Positions 34,047 to 42,155 of a DNA stretch of 64,000 bases are shown here, piece after piece; positions within the stretch are counted from its first letter, which is position 1; every line of letters begins with the position of its first letter. The notes beneath the pieces were generated by a model. It saw only the letters and a program-made list of their open reading frames with translations. It was not told the origin of the DNA and searched no databases. This DNA comes from Sphingobium sp. AS12 (lineage in GTDB: Bacteria > Pseudomonadota > Alphaproteobacteria > Sphingomonadales > Sphingomonadaceae): assembly GCF_019097845.1 (NCBI RefSeq), contig NZ_JAHRGM010000093.1:62001-126000 (forward strand), written 5' to 3'. The translations under genes and the position numbers were made by a program.

Positions 34047-35728
34047 TCCGCGCGCTCTACTTCCTCGCCGCGCTGGGCCTGACCGCCTGTTCGGCGGAAA
34101 AAGCGCCGCAAAGTGTGTCCGCTGAGCCTTCCTTCGCACCGCTCAAGGCGCCGCTGGGCCAGATCGTGGCAATGCGCCGCCTGACCGAAGCGCAATATCG
34201 CAACAGTATCGCCGACATATTCGGCCCCGACATCCGCGTCGCCGGCCGGTTCGAGCCGATCGTGCGACCGGTGCATGAGTTGATCGCGACCGGCGCAGCA
34301 TCCTCCACCATTTCACCGGCAGGCCTTGAGCAATTCGATGCCATGGCCCGCGCCATCGCCGCGCAACTATTCGATGCCGATCATCGCGCCCAGTTCATGG
34401 CCTGCGCTCCGCGCGATGTGGCGGCCCCCGATCCCGATTGCGCCGCGCGCGTTCTGGTGCCCGTGGGCCGCTATCTCTTCCGCCGTCCCATGACGCAGGA
34501 AGAAGTTGCCGCCTATGTCATGATGGCGGGCAAGGCGACGGCGTCCAGCGGTGATTTCCACAAGGGACTGGAACTGGCGCTGGCCGCGATGCTGGTATCG
34601 CCGCACTTCCTCTATGTCGTGGAAAGCGCGGAAGCTGATCCCGAAAGCCCCGGCGACCTGCGGCTCGACAATCTGGCCCGTGCGTCCCGGCTCAGCTTCC
34701 TGCTGTGGAACACGACGCCCAATGAGACGCTGCTCAAGGCGGCGGAACAGGGGCAGCTGACCGACCCGTCCCAACTGGCTGCCATTGCCGGGCGCATGGT
34801 CCGCTCCCCCCGGCTGGAGGATGGCGTGCGCGCTTTCTTTGCCGACATGCTGTTGTTCGAGAAATTCGACGAAATGGCCAAGGACCAGATCGTCTATCCC
34901 CGTTTCAACCCCGATGTCGCGTCGGCGCTGTCCGAACAGATGCTGCGGATGATCGTCGATCAGCTGGTGACGCAAAAGGGCGACTATCGCGACCTGTTCA
35001 CCACCCGACGGACTTTCATCAACCGCGCGCTGGGACCGCTCTATCAGGCCAAGGTTACTTCGACGCAGGGCTGGGTGCCGTATGAGTTTGCGCCGGGCGA
35101 TGATCGTGCGGGCCTGCTGGGGCAGGCCGGATTCCTGGCGCTCTACGCCCATTCGGGACGCAGTTCACCAACCCTGCGCGGCCGGGCGATCCGTGAATTG
35201 CTGCTCTGCCAACCCGTCCCCAATCCGCCCGGCAACGTCAATTTCACCGCGGTGCAGGACGTGACCAGCACTGCCATGCCAACCGCGAAAATGCGCCTCA
35301 ACGCGCATAATAGCGACCCGGTCTGCGCCGCCTGTCACAAGATCACCGATCCGCTGGGCCTGCCGCTCGAAAAATTCGATGGCATCGGTGCGTTCCGTCG
35401 CCAAGAAAATGGCGCGCCGATTGACACGGCGGGCCTGTTCGAGGGCGTCTCGTTCCAGGGCAATATCGGCCTGGGCAAGGCACTCGCCGCCAGCAAGTCC
35501 ACCACCGAATGTGTTGCTGGCCGCGCCTTTCAATATGCCACCGGCCGCGTGCCAGCGGATGACGGCGCATTGGCGGGCGGGATCGAGCAGGATTTTGCGA
35601 AGGACGGCTATCGCATCGCGTCCCTCTTCCTGCGCGTCGCCACCATGCCACAGGCCTATCGCATCGCCGCCCCGCCATTGGCTGCACCCGAAATCGCCAT
35701 GACCACCAGCAAGGGAGTCCATCCATGA
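34043..35728 (+). CDS. DUF1587/1595/1592/1588/1585 lipoprotein with heme-type CxxCH
   Basis: This 561-residue protein has a lipoprotein signal (LGLTAC16-type lipobox). Recognisable planctomycete-type domains follow in order: DUF1587 (MRRLTEAQYRN near 44), DUF1595 (GRYLFRRPMT near 142), DUF1592 (ASRLSFLLWN near 215), DUF1588 (near 365-460) and DUF1585 (YRIASLFLRVA near 520). C428-A-A-C431-H432 within DUF1588 is a possible c-heme site. The function of this family is not established. It overlaps its neighbours by 4 nt on both sides. The multi-domain set is usual in planctomycetes but less so here. Confidence 0.8.
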   Translation: MIRALYFLAALGLTACSAEKAPQSVSAEPSFAPLKAPLGQIVAMRRLTEAQYRNSIADIFGPDIRVAGRFEPIVRPVHELIATGAASSTISPAGLEQFDAMARAIAAQLFDADHRAQFMACAPRDVAAPDPDCAARVLVPVGRYLFRRPMTQEEVAAYVMMAGKATASSGDFHKGLELALAAMLVSPHFLYVVESAEADPESPGDLRLDNLARASRLSFLLWNTTPNETLLKAAEQGQLTDPSQLAAIAGRMVRSPRLEDGVRAFFADMLLFEKFDEMAKDQIVYPRFNPDVASALSEQMLRMIVDQLVTQKGDYRDLFTTRRTFINRALGPLYQAKVTSTQGWVPYEFAPGDDRAGLLGQAGFLALYAHSGRSSPTLRGRAIRELLLCQPVPNPPGNVNFTAVQDVTSTAMPTAKMRLNAHNSDPVCAACHKITDPLGLPLEKFDGIGAFRRQENGAPIDTAGLFEGVSFQGNIGLGKALAASKSTTECVAGRAFQYATGRVPADDGALAGGIEQDFAKDGYRIASLFLRVATMPQAYRIAAPPLAAPEIAMTTSKGVHP

Positions 35729-37065
35729 GCTTTACCCTGAACCGCCGCACCGCCTTGCGCGGCATGGTCAACGGCATGGCGGTCGCCGTCGGCCTGCCGC
35801 TGCTTGACGCATTTCTGGACGGCAATGGCACGGCGATGGCGGCGACCGGTGCGCCGGTGCCGGTGCGCTTTGGCACATGGTTCTGGGGTCTGGGGGTCAA
35901 TCCGCCCCGTTGGTATCCTAGCAAGATCGGTGCCGACTATGATCTGAAAGAAGAATTGGCCGCGATTGCGCCGCTTAAGCACAAGGTCAACATATTGGGC
36001 GATTTCAGCCTTCCGCTGGATGGCAAGCCCAACCTGCCGCATATTAGCGGCGGCATCGGCATTCGCACCGGCATGGCGATCGCATCCGACCGGGGCTTGC
36101 CCGCTCCCTCCTTCGACGTGGCGATCGGCGACATGATCGGCACCCGCACCCGATTCCGCTCGCTTGAACTCTCGGCCACGGGCGACCCGCGCAATTCGCT
36201 GTCGGGGCGCGGTAATGGCAATCTCAATCCCGCCGAAGTCTCCCCCGCTGCGCTCTATACCCGCATTTTTGGCCCCGACTTTCGCGATCCCAACAGCGCG
36301 ACCTTCACCCCCGATCCCGCGCTGCTAGCCAGGCGCAGCGTGTTGTCGGGCGTGGCGGATCAGCGCCAGGCGCTTCACGCGCGACTGGGTGCGGCGGACC
36401 GGCAGAAGCTCGACCAATATTTCACATCCGTGCGCCAGCTGGAAAAGCAGCTCGACGTGCAGCTGACCAGGCCCGAACCGATGCAAAGCTGCGTCGTGCC
36501 GAAATCTGTTGCCGACCGGCCGGTCAATGCGGAAATCGAAAATGTCATGGCCAATCATCAGGTGATGACCGACCTGCTGGTGATGGCGCTGGCATGCGAC
36601 AATGTCCGCGTGTTCAACATGAATTTCAACAATGGCGCATCGTCGCTGACGCGGATCGGCAGCACCATCACCCATCATCAACTGACCCACGAAGAGGTGA
36701 TGGACAATCGCCTGGGCTACCAGCCGGAGGTCACCTTCTACGTCAACAAATGCATGGAAGCCTGGACCTATTTCATCAGGGCGCTGGACGCGGTGCAGGA
36801 AGGGGAGCGGACCCTGCTGGATAACACGCTCGTCTTTGCCCATAGCGAAACCGAATTCGCCAAATTCCACACCATCGACAATATCCCGATGATGACCGCC
36901 GGGTCGGCGGGCGGGCGGGTGAAAACCGGGCTGCATATCACCGGCGAAGGTACGCCCGTCAGCCGCGTCGGCCTGACGCTGCAACAGTTGATGGGCGTGC
37001 CGGTGGATAAATGGGGGACCGACAGTATGGAAACCAACAAGCCGGTATCCGCGCTCATCGCCTGA
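35725..37065 (+). CDS. DUF1552 protein, Tat-exported
   Basis: This 446-residue protein starts with a twin-arginine signal (NRRTALRGM, then hydrophobic to about 40). The mature domain with FGTWFWGLGVNPPRWYP and, later, NNGASSLT and HHQLTHE fits DUF1552, the regular partner of DUF1592-type proteins. An alkaline-phosphatase or sulfatase-like fold has been suggested for such proteins, but I could not confirm metal ligands. ATG overlaps the previous stop (ATGA), and it ends the seven-gene operon. The convergent Gfo/Idh gene ends 3 bp away. Confidence 0.82.
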   Translation: MSFTLNRRTALRGMVNGMAVAVGLPLLDAFLDGNGTAMAATGAPVPVRFGTWFWGLGVNPPRWYPSKIGADYDLKEELAAIAPLKHKVNILGDFSLPLDGKPNLPHISGGIGIRTGMAIASDRGLPAPSFDVAIGDMIGTRTRFRSLELSATGDPRNSLSGRGNGNLNPAEVSPAALYTRIFGPDFRDPNSATFTPDPALLARRSVLSGVADQRQALHARLGAADRQKLDQYFTSVRQLEKQLDVQLTRPEPMQSCVVPKSVADRPVNAEIENVMANHQVMTDLLVMALACDNVRVFNMNFNNGASSLTRIGSTITHHQLTHEEVMDNRLGYQPEVTFYVNKCMEAWTYFIRALDAVQEGERTLLDNTLVFAHSETEFAKFHTIDNIPMMTAGSAGGRVKTGLHITGEGTPVSRVGLTLQQLMGVPVDKWGTDSMETNKPVSALIA

Positions 37066-37068
37066 TTG

Positions 37069-38118
37069 TCAGGGGAGGGGCAGCGCCACCCGCCGTCCCT
37101 CCCGCGCCGAAATCTGCGCCGCCTCGATCACTTCCTGTACCGCCACGGCCTGCTCCAGCGTTACGGGCAGGGGCGCGCCGGACAGGATTGCGGTCGCAAC
37201 CTGTGCATAATAGTCCTGTTGGCACCCCGGCAACGCCTGGCGCAGCGTCACGCGACCCTGCCCATCATGATAGACGACCGGATCGTCATCGGCACCCCAG
37301 CCCAGATCGCCGGGGCGCAATCCGGCCACCAACTGCGCTTCCTGCTGGTCGAGGCGCTTCTTGACCAGCGTGCCGTTCATGCCATGCACCATGAAGCGCG
37401 GGCTGCCTCCATCCTCGCCGCCCGGCGCGCTCATGCTGGCGTGCAGCACGACGCGCATGTCAGGATAGAGCAGCACGACATGCGCCCAATCGTCCGATGC
37501 CGATCCTTCGCGCAGGGCCGCAATGTCCGCGTTCACGCTCTGCGGTCGCCCGAACATCGCCAGCGCCTGATCGACCAGATGCGGCCCCAGGTCGAACCAT
37601 ACGCCCGACCCCGGTGATCCATCCTCGCGCCATCGGTCACGCACATCCGGCCGGAACCGGTCAAAATGCGATTCAAAATGGGTGATCCGCCCGACCAGAC
37701 CATCCTCGATCCCCGCGCGGATGCTCAGAAAATCGCTGTCGAACCGCCGGTTGTGAAATACCGCCAATTGCCTGCCACATTGGGCCGCCAGCGCCGCCAG
37801 ATCCTTCGCTTCGGCCAGTGACAGGGCGAACGGCTTGTCCACCACGACATGCTTGCCCGCGCGCAGCGCGTCGGCGGCGAGCGGCGCATGGGTGGCGCTG
37901 GGCGTCGCAATCACCACCAGGTCGATCGCGGGATCGGAAAAAATATCCGCCGCTGACCCGGCACAACGGATGGTGGGGTCGAGCGCTGCCACTTCATTGG
38001 CTTTGCTGGTGCTGATGACCGTCAGCGCCATCGCCGGAACCGCCCGCAGCAGTGGCGCGTGGAATATGCGGCCAGCCGCGCCATAGCCGACCAACCCGAC
38101 CCGGATCGCATCAACCAC
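37069..38118 (-). CDS. Gfo/Idh/MocA-family oxidoreductase
   Basis: This 349-residue protein has a Rossmann motif GLVGYGAAG near the start, the VDKPFA signature near 96 and a C-terminal alpha/beta domain (about 125-320). Family members oxidise or reduce sugars and cyclitols with NAD(P). The start chosen is GTG 38118, with GGAGG seven bases upstream. A TTG at 38133 is an alternative. The start overlaps the end of the arylesterase gene upstream on the same strand, suggesting coupled translation. Substrate unknown. Confidence 0.82.
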   Translation of the reverse strand: MVDAIRVGLVGYGAAGRIFHAPLLRAVPAMALTVISTSKANEVAALDPTIRCAGSAADIFSDPAIDLVVIATPSATHAPLAADALRAGKHVVVDKPFALSLAEAKDLAALAAQCGRQLAVFHNRRFDSDFLSIRAGIEDGLVGRITHFESHFDRFRPDVRDRWREDGSPGSGVWFDLGPHLVDQALAMFGRPQSVNADIAALREGSASDDWAHVVLLYPDMRVVLHASMSAPGGEDGGSPRFMVHGMNGTLVKKRLDQQEAQLVAGLRPGDLGWGADDDPVVYHDGQGRVTLRQALPGCQQDYYAQVATAILSGAPLPVTLEQAVAVQEVIEAAQISAREGRRVALPLP

Positions 38119-38824
38119 GCAAGGCCTCCGCAACCATCGGTGCCAGCTTGCCCACGATCACCGCAACGCCCTTGTCATTGGGATGAATACCATCGGGCAG
38201 TTGCAGCGCCCGATCGCCGATCACCCCATCCAGCATGAAAGGGTAGAGCGCCGCATCATATTTCTTCGCCAGCGCCGGAAAGATCGGGTTGAAGGCGGCG
38301 GCATAGTCCGGCCCCATATTGGGCGACGCCAGCATCCCCGTCAGCAGTACGGGAATGTCCCGCTTTTTCAGCTCGGCGAGGATCGCGTCCAGATTGTCCC
38401 GCGTCGCGTCAGGACTCAAGCCGCGCAGCATGTCGTTGCCACCCAGCCCCACCAGTATCAGGTCCGGCTTGCGCGCCAGCCCGTCCAGCGTGAAGGCCAG
38501 CCGCGCCAGCCCCGCCGCACTGGTATCGCCCGACACGCCGGCATTGACGACCTGCGCCTTCATCCCGCGCGCGGCCAAAGCCTGCTCCAGCACCGGGGCC
38601 AGCCCCTTGTCCTGATCCAGATTATAGCCGGCATACAGACTGTCGCCGAATGTCACGACCAGCTTGCCATCGGCCACCGGCGCGGCGGCAGGGGTGGCCT
38701 GCGCACTGTTGGCGACCGGGGGTGGGGGCGGTGCCTTGTCCGAACATGCGCCTGCCAGTTGGACAAACAGCGCCAGTGCCCCATATTGCCAATATCTGCC
38801 CGCCAAGGAGCGCTCCTTCTTCAT
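38111..38824 (-). CDS. Arylesterase/lysophospholipase (TesA-like SGNH), lipoprotein
   Basis: This 237-residue SGNH hydrolase has a lipobox LAGAC near residue 28 and a Pro-rich linker. Block I is VTFGDSLYAGY (serine near 63), block III GGND and block V DGIHPND with the catalytic Asp/His pair. It cleaves acyl esters and thioesters and is placed in the envelope. The module tesA with a divergent YbbA/YbbP ABC system is conserved in many proteobacteria. Its ATG (38822-38824) shares two bases with the start of the divergent ABC gene. Confidence 0.85.
   Translation of the reverse strand: MKKERSLAGRYWQYGALALFVQLAGACSDKAPPPPPVANSAQATPAAAPVADGKLVVTFGDSLYAGYNLDQDKGLAPVLEQALAARGMKAQVVNAGVSGDTSAAGLARLAFTLDGLARKPDLILVGLGGNDMLRGLSPDATRDNLDAILAELKKRDIPVLLTGMLASPNMGPDYAAAFNPIFPALAKKYDAALYPFMLDGVIGDRALQLPDGIHPNDKGVAVIVGKLAPMVAEALRG
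38805..38818. promoter_or_regulatory. Palindrome used as ribosome-binding site of the ABC gene
   Basis: AAGGAGCGCTCCTT is a perfect 14-bp palindrome inside the first codons of the arylesterase. Its left half AAGGAG is the only Shine-Dalgarno-like run ahead of the ABC gene start at 38823, 12 bases away. It could pair with itself and limit that initiation. Confidence 0.4.
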
Positions 38825-39524
38825 GCATATGCCTATCGATCCAGCCACTATCGCGATCCGCGCGCATAATGTCACCCTCTCGCTTGGCACCCGCGACGCG
38901 CCAGTCCAGATATTGAAGGGCGTCGATCTCACCCTGTTGCGCGGCGAAAGCATCGCTATCCTGGGCGCATCGGGATCGGGCAAAAGCTCGCTGATGGCGG
39001 TATTGTGCGGGCTGGAACGCGCCAGCGGCGGGGACGTGCATATCGGCGGGGTCGATTTCGGCGCGCTGGATGAGGATGCGCTGGCCCGCGCCCGGCGGGG
39101 CCGCATCGGCATCGTGTTGCAAAGTTTCCACTTGCTTCCCACCATGACCGCTCAGGAAAATGTCGCCGTGCCGCTGGAACTGGCGGGGGAAGCGGACGCC
39201 TTCGCCCGTGCCGCCGATGAATTGCGCGCGGTCGGGCTAGGCCACCGGCTGGACCATTATCCCGCCCAATTGTCAGGCGGGGAGCAACAGCGCGTCGCCA
39301 TCGCCCGCGCCGTCGCGCCACGCCCGACCATCCTGTTCGCCGACGAACCGACCGGCAATCTCGACGCGACCACCGGGGTCACCATCATGGACCTGCTGTT
39401 CGATCGCCAGCGGGCGGCGGGTGCAACATTGGTCATCATCACCCATGATCCGGCATTGGCCGAACGCTGCGGCCGGATCGTGGAAATGCGCGACGGCCAG
39501 ATCGTTTCGGACCGCGCTGCATGA
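38823..39524 (+). CDS. ABC transporter ATP-binding protein (YbbA/LolD-like)
   Basis: This 233-residue ATPase has Walker A GASGSGKSS at 48-56, signature LSGGEQQ at 150-156 and Walker B ILFADEP near 170-176. All catalytic motifs are intact. It belongs to the MacB/LolD/YbbA group that works with FtsX-type permeases to extract or release lipids and proteins at the inner membrane rather than import solutes. ATG 38823 and 38829 are both possible starts. Its stop overlaps the permease start (ATGA), so the two form one transporter. Confidence 0.88.
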   Translation: MHMPIDPATIAIRAHNVTLSLGTRDAPVQILKGVDLTLLRGESIAILGASGSGKSSLMAVLCGLERASGGDVHIGGVDFGALDEDALARARRGRIGIVLQSFHLLPTMTAQENVAVPLELAGEADAFARAADELRAVGLGHRLDHYPAQLSGGEQQRVAIARAVAPRPTILFADEPTGNLDATTGVTIMDLLFDRQRAAGATLVIITHDPALAERCGRIVEMRDGQIVSDRAA

Positions 39525-42034
39525 GCGCGCTCAATTGGGCGACAAGCTGGCGCATCGCCCGGCGTGATCTGCTTGGCCGGTTCCGGGGATTGCGGCTGTT
39601 GTTCCTCTGCCTGTTCCTGGGCGTCGCCACGCTGGCCGCGATCGGCAGCCTGACCTCTGCCATCACGCAGGAACTGAGCCAGCGCGGGCAGGGATTGCTG
39701 GGCGGCGACGTGGAAATCGCGATGACCCAGCGCGAAGCAGGGGAGGGCGAGAAAGCCGCGTTCCGCCGTTTCGGCACATTGAGCGAGACAATCCGCCTGC
39801 GCGCCATGGCGCGGGGTGAGCGGCCCGATGCGCCCGCCGTGCTGACCGAACTCAAGGGCGTGGACAGCGCCTATCCGCTTTATGGCACATTGACCCTGCA
39901 AGGCGGAACTTATCGCGCGCCACTGGCGCCCGACCATATCCTGATCGGTCCCGCACTCGCTGACCGGCTGACTGTCAAACCCGGCGACCGGCTGATCTAT
40001 GGCACCGCGACCTTCACCATCGCCGCGATCATCGCCGACGAACCCGATCGGCTGGGCGAGGGCTTCACGCTTGGCCCGGTCGCCATCATCTCGCTCGACG
40101 GATTGCGTCGCACCGGCCTGATCCAGCCTGGCAGCCTCTATAACAGCAAATATCGCCTGCGCCTGCCCGCCGGGACCGATGCAAAGGCGGTTCGGGACGA
40201 TCTGGAAAAACAATATCCGTCGGCCGGTTGGGAATATAAGGACCGTGATGACGCCGCGCCGGGGGCCAGCCGCTTCATCATCCGCATGGGGCAGTTTCTC
40301 TCGCTCATCGGCCTTGCCGCGCTGGTGATCGCGGGCATCGGCGTCAGCAACGGCGTCGCCTCCTATCTCGCATTGAAACGCCCCGGCATTGCGACGTTCA
40401 AAGTGCTGGGCGCGACGTCCAGCGACATTGCGCGCATCTACCTGCTCCAGATTGGCTGTATCGCGCTGCTCGGCATCGCCTGCGGGCTTTTCGTCGGGGC
40501 GCTTCTACCCCCTGCGATCGTCGCGCTGGCCGGTGATGTGCTGCCGGTCAGCCCCGGCTTCCGGCTTCACCCGCTGCCGCTCGTCACCAGCGCCGCCTAT
40601 GGCCTGCTGATCGCCTTCCTCTTCACCCTGCCGCCGCTCGCCCGCGCTCGGACCCAGCCTGCCGCCTTGATCTTTCGCGGCGTGGTCGATCCGCGCCACG
40701 GCATCGACCGGCGCAGCATCCTTGCCATGACGGCGGCGGGCGCGTTGCTCGTGGCACTGGCGCTCGGCACGGCGCGGGAACCGCTCTTCTCCGCCGCGGT
40801 GCTGGGTGCGACTGCTGCGGTCCTGCTGCTCCTGCTCGGCATTGGCTGGGGCGTGCGCCAGATCGCCCAGCGCGCGCCGCGCCCGCGTCGGCCCCTGCTG
40901 CGCCTGGCGCTGGCCAATCTCCACCGTCCCGGCGCGCAGACCGCCGCGCTGATCGTCGCGCTCGGCCTGGCGCTGACCTTGTTCGTGACGCTGGCGGGCA
41001 TCCAGACCAGCCTCGACAGTGAAATCCGCAATGTCGTGCCCAAGACCGCCCCGGCGCAGTTCGTGCTGGATATCCCGTCGGCACAGGCCGACCGCTTCCA
41101 GGCCGTCGTGCGCAAACAAGCCCCGGACGCGCAGTTCAACATCGTTCCTTCCCTGCGTGGCACGATAGTCGCTTATGGCAATCAGCGCGTTGCCGACCTG
41201 GCCGAACTGCCCGAAGGTGCCTGGTTCCTTCGCGGCGAGCGTGGCGTCACCTACAGCGCGACCCTGCCGCAGGGCAGCGATCTGGTCGCGGGGGAATGGT
41301 GGGCACCCGATTATGCCGGACCACCGCTCGTCTCCTTTGATGCAGAGGCCGCCAAGCTGCTGGGTATTGGCGTTGGCGATACATTGACCGTCAGCCTGCT
41401 GGGGCGCGAAATCACCGCACGCATCGCCTCCCTGCGCAAGATCAACTGGGATACGATGGGCTTCAACTATATCCTCGTCTTTTCCCCCGGCATCGTTTCC
41501 GCCGCGCCGCACAGCCTGGCCGCGACCATCACCATGGATACGCGCCACGACAGCGCGGTCACCCGCGACCTGCTCACCGCCTTTCCCGGCGTGTCGGTGA
41601 TCGCGGTCGGTGAAGTCATTGCACAGGTCGGCGCGATCATGACGCAAATGTCCGCCGCCATCGTTGCCGCCGCCTCGGTCGCGATTCTGGCGGGCATAGC
41701 CGTGCTGGTCGGTGCCATCGCCGCGTCGCGTCAGGCGCGCAGCTATGACAGTGTGATCCTGAAAACGCTGGGCGCGACCCGCGCGCAATTATTGGGCGGG
41801 CAGGCGCTCGAATATGGCCTGCTCGCCACGATGCTGGCGCTCGTCGCGCTGGCGCTGGGGTCCGGCGCGGCCTGGTTCGTGATCGTCCAGATCTTCGAGT
41901 TCCACTGGTCACCCGACTGGCTGGTCGTGCTGGCAACGCTGGGTGGCGGCGCATTGCTGACGCTGGGCATTGGCCTTGCCGGATCGATCCCGCTGCTCTC
42001 GGTGCGTCCCGCGACCGCGCTGCGCCAGTTGTAA
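39521..42034 (+). CDS. FtsX-like ABC permease (YbbP-like)
   Basis: This 837-residue permease has two FtsX-like cores with an internal duplication. It has one N-terminal membrane helix (about 22-45), three helices at 260-365, further helices at 405-450 and 470-490, and three in the C-terminal part (about 705-830). Large periplasmic domains lie at 50-255 and 495-700. The size and layout match YbbP, which works with YbbA and the TesA-like esterase. A role in lipid or envelope homeostasis is inferred from family, not proven. Confidence 0.85.
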   Translation: MSALNWATSWRIARRDLLGRFRGLRLLFLCLFLGVATLAAIGSLTSAITQELSQRGQGLLGGDVEIAMTQREAGEGEKAAFRRFGTLSETIRLRAMARGERPDAPAVLTELKGVDSAYPLYGTLTLQGGTYRAPLAPDHILIGPALADRLTVKPGDRLIYGTATFTIAAIIADEPDRLGEGFTLGPVAIISLDGLRRTGLIQPGSLYNSKYRLRLPAGTDAKAVRDDLEKQYPSAGWEYKDRDDAAPGASRFIIRMGQFLSLIGLAALVIAGIGVSNGVASYLALKRPGIATFKVLGATSSDIARIYLLQIGCIALLGIACGLFVGALLPPAIVALAGDVLPVSPGFRLHPLPLVTSAAYGLLIAFLFTLPPLARARTQPAALIFRGVVDPRHGIDRRSILAMTAAGALLVALALGTAREPLFSAAVLGATAAVLLLLLGIGWGVRQIAQRAPRPRRPLLRLALANLHRPGAQTAALIVALGLALTLFVTLAGIQTSLDSEIRNVVPKTAPAQFVLDIPSAQADRFQAVVRKQAPDAQFNIVPSLRGTIVAYGNQRVADLAELPEGAWFLRGERGVTYSATLPQGSDLVAGEWWAPDYAGPPLVSFDAEAAKLLGIGVGDTLTVSLLGREITARIASLRKINWDTMGFNYILVFSPGIVSAAPHSLAATITMDTRHDSAVTRDLLTAFPGVSVIAVGEVIAQVGAIMTQMSAAIVAAASVAILAGIAVLVGAIAASRQARSYDSVILKTLGATRAQLLGGQALEYGLLATMLALVALALGSGAAWFVIVQIFEFHWSPDWLVVLATLGGGALLTLGIGLAGSIPLLSVRPATALRQL

Positions 42035-42155
42035 CATGCTGGCGACAATGACAAATGGCGTTAGCTAGACCCTGACAGGCTTTGTCACGTGCCTTCCGCG
42101 TGTCCGAACATCTATTTCGCCCCTCGATCCAATCGTTACGCTGTGGGGGTGAAAC

